Program-made: the position numbers and the translations under genes
Notes under the pieces: model-generated
What the model was told of the DNA's origin: nothing
The model's database searches: none
Seen by the model: only the letters and a program-made list of their open reading frames with translations
Origin: Burkholderiales bacterium
GTDB lineage: Bacteria; Pseudomonadota; Gammaproteobacteria; Burkholderiales; SG8-39
Assembly: GCA_023383795.1 (NCBI GenBank)
Contig: JAHDYJ010000006.1
Location: 1-64,000 of the forward strand
Length of the DNA: 64,000 nucleotides
Reading direction: 5' to 3'
Part shown: piece after piece, positions 1 to 7,999 of the stretch
Numbering within the stretch: the stretch's first letter is position 1
How the letters are laid out: each line of letters starts with the position of its first letter

Positions 1-1
1 C

Positions 2-322
2 CGCAAGAAGGACATGGCGATCGTCGGCGGCTACAACGTCTACCCGCGCGAGGTGGACGAGGTGCTGTTCGCGCATCCGGCGGTCAAGGAGGCCGCCGCG
101 GCCGGCGTGCCCGACGCGTACTACGGCGAGACGATCCGGGCGTACGTCGTCCTGCAGGAAGGCGCCGCCGTCACGGTCGAGGATCTCGTCGCCCACTGCG
201 CAAGGAACCTCGCCCGGTACAAGGTGCCGAGCCGGATCCACCTCGTCGCCGAGCTGCCGCGCACCACCGTCGGCAAGATCGACCGGCGCGCGCTCAAGGA
301 GAAGCTCGCGCGCGAGGGGTGA
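2..322 (+). CDS. Acyl-CoA synthetase (AMP-binding family), C-terminal end only
   Basis: The 5' part lies outside the window; the reading frame is open from the first bases. The visible residues form the small C-terminal lid domain of the ANL ligase superfamily. The hinge region reads RKKD followed by IVGGYNVYPREVDE, and near the end TTVGKIDRRALK carries the conserved lysine of the adenylation half-reaction. The enzyme would activate a carboxylic acid to its CoA thioester using ATP. The stop codon overlaps a GTG of the following frame, so it may be co-transcribed with the esterase downstream. Family assignment is firm; substrate unknown. Confidence 0.9.
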   Translation, partial: RKKDMAIVGGYNVYPREVDEVLFAHPAVKEAAAAGVPDAYYGETIRAYVVLQEGAAVTVEDLVAHCARNLARYKVPSRIHLVAELPRTTVGKIDRRALKEKLAREG

Positions 323-390
323 GCGCGGTCGGATGCGGTAGCATTGACCGCGCGGCGTGCGTGGCGCGCCGGCACCGCACGGAGACCGAG

Positions 391-1329
391 ATGCAGCGCC
401 CGACCGCGCCGTTCCCGCTCGAGCAGGCCCCCGAGGAGATCCGCCGGACGATGGCCGCGATCGGGCCGGTCTGGGGCGTCAACACCCGCAAGCACGTCGA
501 GATGACGGTCGCGGCGTACACGCCGCACCTCGCGCGCTCGCCGAAGGACGGCGTGCGCGTGACGCGCGACGTTCCCTACGGCGCGCACCTGCGCCAGGTG
601 CTCGACGTCTTCCGGCCGGCGGCGGCGCCGTTCGGCGGCGCGCGCGCGGCGCCGGTGATGATTTTCGTGCACGGCGGGGCGTTCGTGCGCGGCGACAAGC
701 GCGTGAGCGAGGAGATCTACGACAACGTGCTCTACTATTTCGCGCGCAACGGCTTCCTCGGCCTGAACGCCGAGTACCGCCTCGCGCCCGAGGCGCGCTT
801 CCCCGACGGCGCGCGCGACGTCGCCGCGGCAGTCGCCTGGGCCGAGCGCCACGCCGCCGAGCACGGCGGCGACCCGTCCCGCATCTACGTCTTCGGCCAC
901 TCCGCGGGCGGCACGCATGTCGCGACGTTCGCGTTCGACCGCGGCGCGGTGCCCGAGCGCCCGCAGGCGGTTGCCGGCGTGATCCTCGCGAGCGCGCGCG
1001 TGCGCGCGGACGTGCTGCCGGACAACCCGAACGCCGACGCGGTGCGCGCGTACTTCGGCGACGACGCTTCGCTCTACCACCAGCGCTCGCCGGTCACGCA
1101 CGCCGCGGATCCCGACCTGCCGGTGATGATCGTCGTCGCCGAGTACGAGAACCCGTACCTCGACGTGTACGGGGCCGAGCTTCTGCACCGGCTGAGCGGC
1201 GCGCGCAGGCGCGCGCCGCGCTTCGTGCGCCTGACGCGCCACAACCACATCTCGCTCGTCGCGCACTTCAACACCGAGGAGGAGATCCTCGGCCGGGAGA
1301 TCCTGGACTTCGTCGCGCGAGGGTCCTGA
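391..1329 (+). CDS. Alpha/beta hydrolase, esterase/formamidase type
   Basis: 312 residues. The oxyanion-hole motif HGGAF lies at about residues 94-98 and the nucleophile elbow GHSAGG has its serine at about residue 171. A histidine in RHNHISLV near residue 286 could complete the triad. This combination is typical of carboxylesterase and kynurenine-formamidase-like hydrolases. The frame extends to a GTG at 319 overlapping the previous stop, but ATG 391 has a GGAGA motif about 5-9 bases upstream and gives the usual family length, so I prefer it. It follows an acyl-CoA ligase and faces a NicX-like dioxygenase. A deformylase role in ring degradation is possible but is inference only. Confidence 0.8.
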   Translation: MQRPTAPFPLEQAPEEIRRTMAAIGPVWGVNTRKHVEMTVAAYTPHLARSPKDGVRVTRDVPYGAHLRQVLDVFRPAAAPFGGARAAPVMIFVHGGAFVRGDKRVSEEIYDNVLYYFARNGFLGLNAEYRLAPEARFPDGARDVAAAVAWAERHAAEHGGDPSRIYVFGHSAGGTHVATFAFDRGAVPERPQAVAGVILASARVRADVLPDNPNADAVRAYFGDDASLYHQRSPVTHAADPDLPVMIVVAEYENPYLDVYGAELLHRLSGARRRAPRFVRLTRHNHISLVAHFNTEEEILGREILDFVARGS

Positions 1330-1339
1330 CCGGACCAGT

Positions 1340-1460
1340 CCCCTCCTGTCCGAGGAGGGGTGGCCGCGCGAGCGGCCGGGGTGGTGCGGGCGCGGGCAGA
1401 GTGCAGGTCCGGCAACCACCCCCCGGCCTTCCGCCGGACCCCTCCTTGGGAAGGAGCGGA
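1340..1460. repeat. Palindromic intergenic repeat, family A, copy 1
   Basis: Two imperfectly inverted arms of about 42 bases (near 1343-1385 and 1414-1456) surround a loop of roughly 30 bases. Each arm has its own small internal hairpin. The left arm carries GAGGAGGGGTGGCC and the right arm ends in the complementary ACCCCTCCTT motif. Related copies lie at 31311-31412 and 45490-45595. All three sit between the ends of converging genes, so a bidirectional terminator role is plausible. Confidence 0.8.
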
Positions 1461-1472
1461 TGCGCTTTCGCG

Positions 1473-2552
1473 CTATCGCCGCACGCGCTCGACCACCATC
1501 CTCGGATCGACGAGCTTGCCGGCGACGATGACCGGCTTGCCGTCGAGCTCGACGGTGCAGTCGCGCATCGGCACGTCGTAGTGCCCGCGGGTCGTGCGCT
1601 TGCCGCCGCCCTGCGTGTTCGGGCCGGTCGAGAAGAGGAAGTTGCCGGGGAAGGTGCGCGCCGCCGCGCGATGGCGCTCCGGCTCCTCGCCGTTGAGCGC
1701 GATGCCGTACCACAGCGCCTGCGGGTTCATGCCCCAGCCGAGATGCGAGACGGCGTACGGGTCGCGGTCGCGCTCGCCGGTGCGGCCGTCCTCGAGCCAG
1801 TCGCGCATCAGCTTCGCGTCGAGGCCGCCCTCGATCCGCACGATGTGTCCCTCCCGGATCTCGAGGCGGACCGGATCGGCGACGTAGCGGCAGTAGGGCA
1901 GGATGACGATGTCACCGGGCTGGAAGACCACCGCGCCGTTCGCGCTGCCCTCGTTCGGGAAGGTGTGAACATGGCCGCCGCCCCAGTGGTCGAAGTGGCC
2001 GGGCTCGTCGGCATAGCCCCACTGCGTCATCACCGGGTACTCGCCGCACTCGTAGGTGAAGTCGGTGCCCGCCGCGCTCGTCACCCGCACCTTCTTCGTC
2101 GTCCGGTAGACGCTCTCGGCGTACTTCATCGCTTCCTTGAGCCCCGGCGGCGACAGGAGCTGCTCGAGGTCGTCCGGCGCGTCGATGATCATCAGGACGC
2201 GCGTGCCCGCCTCCTGCACCTGCTTCAGCCACTTGGTGAAGAGCGGCACGTGGAAGATCACCAGCAGATCGGCCGCGCACACCGCCTCGAGCGTGCCCTT
2301 GCACTGCCCGATGGTCGGCACGCCGACCTTGGTCCACGAGGGGATCGAGTTCACGCAGAGCTCGTAGATGTCCGCACCGAGCTCGTCGGCCGCCGCGAAC
2401 GCCGCCTGGATGTACTCGCGGCGCGTGCCGAGGTCCGACACGACGGCGATCGTCTCGCCTTTCCTCACCTTGCAGAGCTCGAGCTCCCGGCGGTAGAGCC
2501 CGGCGAGCTTCGCCGGGTTGAGCTCCTGGACGCGGATAGCGGCTGGCTGCAT
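1473..2552 (-). CDS. NicX-like 2,5-dihydroxypyridine 5,6-dioxygenase family protein
   Basis: 359 residues, close to the roughly 350 of NicX. Metal-ligand candidates His270 (SHLGWGMNP), His324 and Asp326 (GHYDVP) have nearly the spacing reported for the iron ligands of Pseudomonas putida NicX (265, 318, 320). NicX opens 2,5-dihydroxypyridine to N-formylmaleamate in nicotinate degradation. The family is related to M29 aminopeptidases, so a peptidase annotation would be the main alternative. ATG at 2552 has a GGAGA motif just upstream. The gene is divergent from the cupin dioxygenase with about 170 bases between the starts. The exact substrate is unproven. Confidence 0.75.
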   Translation of the reverse strand: MQPAAIRVQELNPAKLAGLYRRELELCKVRKGETIAVVSDLGTRREYIQAAFAAADELGADIYELCVNSIPSWTKVGVPTIGQCKGTLEAVCAADLLVIFHVPLFTKWLKQVQEAGTRVLMIIDAPDDLEQLLSPPGLKEAMKYAESVYRTTKKVRVTSAAGTDFTYECGEYPVMTQWGYADEPGHFDHWGGGHVHTFPNEGSANGAVVFQPGDIVILPYCRYVADPVRLEIREGHIVRIEGGLDAKLMRDWLEDGRTGERDRDPYAVSHLGWGMNPQALWYGIALNGEEPERHRAAARTFPGNFLFSTGPNTQGGGKRTTRGHYDVPMRDCTVELDGKPVIVAGKLVDPRMVVERVRR

Positions 2553-2721
2553 TGCGGTGTCTCCTGGTGCGGCGCGCGGCTCGCCCCGGGCAGGGCGGCG
2601 CGTCTCGTCTGCGCCAGAGCATAGTGCCAAACCCGCGCAGTGGAAAGCGCGCCGCCGGCGGCGCAGCGTCGTAGAATCGGGGCGAGCGCTGCACCCGGGG
2701 AACGCGGCGCACGGAGGAGAC

Positions 2722-3759
2722 ATGCCCCAGCCCGCCGCCAAGCCCGCCCGGCCCGACGCCGACCTGATCGCCGCGCTCGAGGCCGCGAACATCCACCCGC
2801 TCTGGGACCGCTACAAGTCGATCACGCCGATGACGCCGGCCGCGCGCGACGCGCCGATGCACTGGCGCTGGCGCGACTTCGATCCGTTCGCCGCGCGCGC
2901 CGCGGCCGAGGTGCCGATCGAGGACGTCGAACGGCGCGCGATGATCTTCGTGAATCCGGCGTTCGGCGGCCAGACCGTCACCACCGCGAACCTGATCGCG
3001 GCGTTCACCGTGCTCGAGCCCGGCGATCACGCGGTGCCGCACCGGCACACCGCCGCCGCGATCCGCTTCGCCACGCGCGCCGAAGGGGCGGTCACGATCG
3101 TCAACGGCCGCCGCTGCGAGATGCACGAAGGCGACCTCGTGCTCACGCCGCCGATGTGCTGGCACGGCCACATCAACGAGGGCGAGCGCCGCACGGTCTG
3201 GTTCGACGCCGCCAACATGCCGCTCGTGTGCGCGCTCGACGCGAGCTTCTTCGAGCCGGGCAGCCGCGAGGCGCACGAGTTCTGGAAGGTGGACGCGGGC
3301 GAGGAGCGCCTGTGGGCTGCCGCGGGCCTCGCCGTTCCCGGCGCGCAGGCGCCGGACGCGCACTCGCCGAAGTATCGCTATCCGGGCGCGGAGACGCGGC
3401 GCATGCTCGACGCCGTCGCCCCCGGCCCCGACGGCATGCGCGTCGTGCGCTACGTCAACCCGCGGACCGGCGGCGCGGTGATGCCGACGCTCGACTGCTA
3501 CGCCGTGCGGCTCGGCAACGGCGCGGCCACCGCGGCGCGCCGCACGACCTGGAACACCGTCTGCCTCGTCGTCTCCGGCGAGGGCCGCTCCACCGTCGGC
3601 GACCGCACGTTCGAGTGGTCGCGGGACGACGTCTTCACGATCCCGCACTGGACCTGGGCGAGCCACGCGGCGCGCGGCGGCGACGCCGACCTCCTCCTGG
3701 TGACCGACCGCGAGGTCTACGCGCGGCTCGAGCTCGCGCGCGAGGAAGCGCAACGCTGA
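2722..3759 (+). CDS. Gentisate 1,2-dioxygenase-like bicupin
   Basis: 345 residues with two cupin domains. The N-terminal cupin holds His107, His109 (VPHRHTAAAIRF) and His148 (MCWHGH) in the order of the iron site of gentisate 1,2-dioxygenase. The C-terminal cupin is about residues 235-335 and keeps IPHWTWASH but fewer metal ligands, as is usual. The family cleaves gentisate or related hydroxylated aromatic acids such as salicylate to ring-opened keto acids, using Fe(II) and oxygen. ATG 2722 follows a strong GGAGGA site. It is divergent from the NicX-like gene and about 50 bases ahead of the molybdenum hydroxylase. Confidence 0.85.
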   Translation: MPQPAAKPARPDADLIAALEAANIHPLWDRYKSITPMTPAARDAPMHWRWRDFDPFAARAAAEVPIEDVERRAMIFVNPAFGGQTVTTANLIAAFTVLEPGDHAVPHRHTAAAIRFATRAEGAVTIVNGRRCEMHEGDLVLTPPMCWHGHINEGERRTVWFDAANMPLVCALDASFFEPGSREAHEFWKVDAGEERLWAAAGLAVPGAQAPDAHSPKYRYPGAETRRMLDAVAPGPDGMRVVRYVNPRTGGAVMPTLDCYAVRLGNGAATAARRTTWNTVCLVVSGEGRSTVGDRTFEWSRDDVFTIPHWTWASHAARGGDADLLLVTDREVYARLELAREEAQR

Positions 3760-3808
3760 TGCCGGCGCCCGCCGCCGACGTCCCCGCCTCCCGCGGCGCG
3801 TCGCTCGC

Positions 3809-6169
3809 GTGAGCGCCGAAGGCATCGGTGCGCGCGCGGTGCGCGTCGAGGACCGGCGCCTCCTCTTGGGCGCCGGACGCTTCGTCGGCGACCTCGCGCC
3901 GGCGGGCGCGCTCTCCTGCGCATTCGTGCGCTCGCCGCACGCGCACGCCCGCATTCGCGCAGTCGACGCCTCGCGCGCGGCCGGCGCGACCGGCGTCGTC
4001 GCGGTGCTCACCGGCGCCGAGATGGCCGCCGACGGCGTCGGCCCGATGCGCTGCCTGTGGCCCATCCGCAACGCCGACGGCACGCCGATGGCCGAGCCGC
4101 CGCGCTATGCGCTCGCGCGCGAGCGCGTGCGCCACGTCGGCGAGCCGGTCGCGCTCGTCGTCGCCGAGACGCCGGCTGCGGCGGCCGACGCGGCCGAGCT
4201 GGTCGAGGCCGACTACGAGCCGCTCGACCCGGTGACCGATGCCCGCGCCGCGCTCGCGACCGATGCGCCGGCGCTGCACGAGGACGCGTCGGGCAACGTC
4301 TGCTTCCGCTTCGCGCGCGGCGACGCCGCGGCGGTCGCGGAAGCGTTCGCCCGGGCCCGGCACGTCACGCGGGTCGAGCTCGTGAACAACCGCCTGATCG
4401 GGTGCGCGATCGAGCCGCGCGCGCTGGTCGCGCTGCCGGAAGCCGACGGCCGTTCGTTGACCCTCTACGCCGCGACGCAGGTGCCGCATCACATCCGGCG
4501 GCTGGTGGCCGAAGAGCTCGGCATGCCCGAAGGGGCTTTGCGCGTCGTCGCGCCCGACGTCGGCGGCGGGTTCGGCTACAAGGGCAAGCACTATCCCGAG
4601 GAGACCGCGCTCGCGTGGGCCGCGCTGCGCCTCCGGCGCCCGCTGAAGTGGGTCGCCGGCCGCACCGAGAGCTTCGCCGCCGACAACCAGGGCCGCGATC
4701 ACGCCACCACCGCCGAGCTCGCGCTCGACGCCGACGGGAGCTTCCTCGCGCTCCGCGTCGCGACCGTGGCGAACGTCGGCGCCTACGTCTCGACTTTCGG
4801 CGCGGCGATCCCGAGCGCGATCTACTCCTCGCTTCTCGCGGGCGTGTACCGCACGCCGGCGATCCGCGTCGAGGTGACCGGGGTCTTCACCAACACGCTC
4901 CCGACCGACGCATATCGCGGCGCCGGCCGCCCCGAGGCCTGCTACGTCCTGGAGCGCCTCGCCGACCGCGCGGCGCGCGAGCTCGGGATGGACCGGGCGG
5001 AGCTTCGCCGCCGCAACCTCGTCCCTGCCGACGCGATGCCGTACGCGACGCCGCTCGGACCGACCTACGATTCGGGCGACTTCCCGCAGCTCCTCGAGAC
5101 CGCGCTCGCGCGCGCAGACTACGCGGGGTTCGAGGCGCGCCGCGCGCGTGCGCGGAAAGCTGGACGGCTGCGCGGCATCGGCATCGCGTGCTTCGTCGAA
5201 TCGTCGGGGGTCGCGCCCTCCAGGCTCGCCGGTGCGATGGGCGCGCGCGCGGGCTTCTTCGAGTCGGCCGAGGTCCGCGTCGACTCGGCGGGCGGCGTGC
5301 AGGCCTTCCTCGGCACGCACAACCATGGCCAGGGGCACGAGACCACGCTCGCGCAGATCCTCGCGACGCGCCTCGGCGTGCCGCTCGCGCAGGTGCGGAT
5401 CGTCGAGGGCGACACCGGCGCGGTGCCCTACGGCACCGGCACGTTCGGCTCGCGCACGATCGCGGTCGGCGGCTCGGCGCTCTGGCGCGCGGCGGACAAG
5501 ATAGTCTCAAAGGGCCGGCGGCTCGCCGCGCACCTGCTCGAGGCCGCCGAGGCCGACGTCACGTTCGCCGACGGCGCGTTCGCCGTCGCCGGCACCGACC
5601 GGCGCCTCGCGTTCCTCGAGGTCGCGCGCGCGGCGAACTACGCGCACGACCTGCCCGCCGGCATGGAGCCCGGGCTCGACGCGTCGGCGTCCTACGACCC
5701 GTCGAGCTTCGCCTTCTCGAACGGCGCGCACGTGTGCGAGCTCGAGATCGATCCGGAGAGCGGCGCGATCGCGCTCGTCGGCTACTGGGCGGTCGACGAC
5801 GTCGGCACCGTGATCAACCCGATGGTGGTCGAGGGACAGGTGCACGGCGGGCTCGCGCAGGGCATCGGTCAGGCGCTCCTCGAGCGCTGCGCCTACGACG
5901 CCGAGAGCGGGCAGCTCCTCTCGGGGTCGTTCCTCGACTACGCCATCCCGCGCGCCGACGAGCTGCCGGCGTTCGCGACGGAGACCGACCAGCGCCATCC
6001 GTGCACGCACAACCCGCTCGGCGCGAAGGGCTGCGGCGAGTCGGGCGCGATCGGCGCGCCGGCGGCCGTGGCGAGCGCGGCGCTCGACGCGCTCGCGCCG
6101 CTCGGCGTCGACGACATCGAGCTCCCGATCACGCCCGAGCGCGTGTGGCGGGCGCTCGGGGGCGCCTGA
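3809..6169 (+). CDS. Molybdenum hydroxylase large subunit (xanthine dehydrogenase / CoxL form II-like)
   Basis: 786 residues, the full length of a molybdopterin-binding large subunit. The segment AYRGAGRPEA is the form-II motif (form-I CO dehydrogenases have AYRCSFR there). The catalytic glutamate is in GAKGCGESG at about residue 744, near the C-terminus. Such subunits hydroxylate aldehydes or N-heteroaromatic rings using water. They normally need an FAD subunit and a 2Fe-2S subunit, and neither is encoded next to it. The start is taken as GTG 3809 because no in-frame ATG lies close upstream. Together with the NicX-like and cupin dioxygenases it suggests ring hydroxylation followed by ring cleavage. 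Confidence 0.88.
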   Translation: MSAEGIGARAVRVEDRRLLLGAGRFVGDLAPAGALSCAFVRSPHAHARIRAVDASRAAGATGVVAVLTGAEMAADGVGPMRCLWPIRNADGTPMAEPPRYALARERVRHVGEPVALVVAETPAAAADAAELVEADYEPLDPVTDARAALATDAPALHEDASGNVCFRFARGDAAAVAEAFARARHVTRVELVNNRLIGCAIEPRALVALPEADGRSLTLYAATQVPHHIRRLVAEELGMPEGALRVVAPDVGGGFGYKGKHYPEETALAWAALRLRRPLKWVAGRTESFAADNQGRDHATTAELALDADGSFLALRVATVANVGAYVSTFGAAIPSAIYSSLLAGVYRTPAIRVEVTGVFTNTLPTDAYRGAGRPEACYVLERLADRAARELGMDRAELRRRNLVPADAMPYATPLGPTYDSGDFPQLLETALARADYAGFEARRARARKAGRLRGIGIACFVESSGVAPSRLAGAMGARAGFFESAEVRVDSAGGVQAFLGTHNHGQGHETTLAQILATRLGVPLAQVRIVEGDTGAVPYGTGTFGSRTIAVGGSALWRAADKIVSKGRRLAAHLLEAAEADVTFADGAFAVAGTDRRLAFLEVARAANYAHDLPAGMEPGLDASASYDPSSFAFSNGAHVCELEIDPESGAIALVGYWAVDDVGTVINPMVVEGQVHGGLAQGIGQALLERCAYDAESGQLLSGSFLDYAIPRADELPAFATETDQRHPCTHNPLGAKGCGESGAIGAPAAVASAALDALAPLGVDDIELPITPERVWRALGGA

Positions 6170-6306
6170 GCGGTCCGTGCGCGAGCCGCGCCCGAGTGCC
6201 GCGGCCGTCGCCGCGCCGCAGGGGGCTGCGGATCCTCGACCCCGGCGCAGGGTGGCGGCCGGGAACCGCCGGCGCGCCGATTGCGTCCCTGCAACGGAGG
6301 CCCGAC

Positions 6307-6855
6307 ATGCCCGATACGCACACGCCAGGGGATTCCCCCGTCCCGCTCGACCCGCGCGCCCTCGCCGCGCTGCGGCCGCAGCTCATGAAGTTCGCGCTGC
6401 GCCGGCTGCGCGACGCGGCGGCCGCCGAGGACGCCGTGCAGGAAACCTTCCTCGCCGCGCTCGAGGGCGGCGAGCGCTTCGGCGGCCGCGCCGCGGTCGC
6501 GACGTGGCTCACGGGCATCCTGAAGCACAAGATCCTCGATCACTTCCGCCGCGGGGGCCGGGAAGGACCGCTCGACACGGCGGAGCGCGAGGGCGATGCA
6601 GCCGCCGGGGACTCCGGTGCGGCGCCGGTCTCGAGCGACCCCGAGGACGCGCTTTCGCGCGTGCGTGCCTTCACCGCGCTGGAAAGCTGCGTGTCACGGC
6701 TGCCACCGAGGGCCGCGCGCGCGCTCCACATGCGCGCGGTGCTCGGCATGAGCGCGCGCGAGATCGGCAGGGAGCTCGGGACCACGGCGTCGAGCTCCAG
6801 CGTGCTGCTGCATCGCGCGCGCGCCTCGCTGCGCGAGTGCATGCGGTCCGGCTGA
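6307..6855 (+). CDS. ECF-type RNA polymerase sigma factor
   Basis: 182 residues. Region 2 spans about residues 20-90, with DAVQETFLAALEG followed by TWLTGILKHKILDHFRR. Region 4 spans about 120-180, with LPPRAARALHMRAVLGMSAREIG forming the -35-binding helix-turn-helix. ATG 6307 follows a GGAGG site at 6295-6299. No recognisable anti-sigma factor or zinc-finger protein follows; the next gene is on the opposite strand. The linker between the regions is rich in Asp, Gly and Ala, as in many ECF factors. Its target promoters cannot be read from this window. Confidence 0.88.
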   Translation: MPDTHTPGDSPVPLDPRALAALRPQLMKFALRRLRDAAAAEDAVQETFLAALEGGERFGGRAAVATWLTGILKHKILDHFRRGGREGPLDTAEREGDAAAGDSGAAPVSSDPEDALSRVRAFTALESCVSRLPPRAARALHMRAVLGMSAREIGRELGTTASSSSVLLHRARASLRECMRSG

Positions 6856-6890
6856 GGCGCAGCGCCGCCGGCGACGGGCGCGTATGCGAG

Positions 6891-6917
6891 CGGCGGGCAA
6901 AAAAAGACGGCCCGCCG
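6891..6917. terminator. GC-rich hairpin between convergent genes
   Basis: An 8-base perfect stem (CGGCGGGC with GCCCGCCG) encloses an 11-base loop that begins with seven A residues. It lies 36 bases after the sigma factor stop, in the 293-base gap before the convergent methyltransferase. There is no T-run after the stem on either strand, so a termination role is only possible. I see no gene in the rest of this gap. Confidence 0.35.
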
Positions 6918-7148
6918 TGGCGAGCCGCTCTCCTCCTCCCGGGATGTCCGGACGCTCGCGCGGCCGAAGAGTGCGGGCTTCGGACCGGCGCGAGGATGTG
7001 GAGCGATTCTAGTGCCGAGCGCGTGCTATGGCGCAGCTGTGACAAATGTTGACAAATGCCGCACCGGCGCGCTGCGGCGCGGGAAGGCGATGGGTCGATG
7101 CGCCCCCACCTCGATCGCGTGCTTCCTTCCCGGCGGCGGGGCAGGCGG

Positions 7149-7952
7149 CTAGACCTTGTCGGCGGTGACGATGAGCGCCGGCATCACGAACGCCACGGCG
7201 CCCGCGGCGAGCGCGAACGGCTGCAGCGATTCCCGCGCCGCCTCGCGCAGCCGGTCGAACTGCTCGTCGTCGAGCAGCCCGCCGAGGGTCCAGACGCATG
7301 CCCGCTCGGTCGAGACCAGGGCGTCGATCGACCGGAAGCGCACGGTGCCGTCGACGCGCGCCACCGCGGCATCGGCGATGCCTGCCGCATCGCACAGTGC
7401 GAGCAGCCGTCGCGGGTCGCCGAGTGCGAAGGGCGCGCGGAAGGCGTCCGCCACCGACTGGCCGAAGAGGCGATGCAGCAACTCGGCGAGGACCGCGTAG
7501 CCCGGGGAATGATCGAGCGCGCCGCATACCGCGACGGCCAGTCGCCCGCCCCGGCGCAGCACGCGCATCATCTCGCGCATCGCGCCGGCCGGATCGTCGA
7601 AGAACATGCAGCCGAACTGGCTGACGACGCGGTCGAAGCTCGCATCCGCGAACGGCAGCGACTCCGCGCGCCCGCGCTTCCAGTGGATGCGGGCGTCCTT
7701 CCTGCGGGCGACCGCGAGCATCTCCTCGTTCGGGTCGAGGCCGGTGACCGCGCCGGCGACGCCTACGCGCGCGAGCGCAGCGCAGGCGAGCACCCCGGTC
7801 CCGCAGGCGACGTCGAGCACGCGCTGGCGCGGGCCAACGGCAGCCGCGTCCGCCACCACTTCGCCCCATGCCTGGAACAGGGCCGGGACGAACAGTTCGT
7901 CATACACTTCCGCCGGGGAGCGCGTCGCCGGCGCGAGCTCGGCATTGCCCAT
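7149..7952 (-). CDS. Class I SAM-dependent methyltransferase
   Basis: 267 residues. Motif I VLDVACGTG (about residues 45-53) binds S-adenosylmethionine. GLDPNEEML gives the acidic ribose-binding position, and FDRVVSQFGCMFFDD followed by MMRVLRRGGRL are the later Rossmann motifs of the Methyltransf_11/UbiE-like group. The acceptor is unknown. The gene is divergent from an AraC-family regulator with only about 47 bases between the two starts, so that regulator is the likely controller. Confidence 0.85.
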   Translation of the reverse strand: MGNAELAPATRSPAEVYDELFVPALFQAWGEVVADAAAVGPRQRVLDVACGTGVLACAALARVGVAGAVTGLDPNEEMLAVARRKDARIHWKRGRAESLPFADASFDRVVSQFGCMFFDDPAGAMREMMRVLRRGGRLAVAVCGALDHSPGYAVLAELLHRLFGQSVADAFRAPFALGDPRRLLALCDAAGIADAAVARVDGTVRFRSIDALVSTERACVWTLGGLLDDEQFDRLREAARESLQPFALAAGAVAFVMPALIVTADKV

Positions 7953-7999
7953 CGCGTCGCCTCCTCTCGTGTCCAGTCCGGCTCATTTTGACGAGCGAC

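Noticed and set aside
4057-6855. 932-codon plus-strand frame through the molybdenum hydroxylase
   Set aside because: Only its last 182 codons (from 6307) are real, as the sigma factor; the rest is an out-of-frame shadow of the hydroxylase gene.
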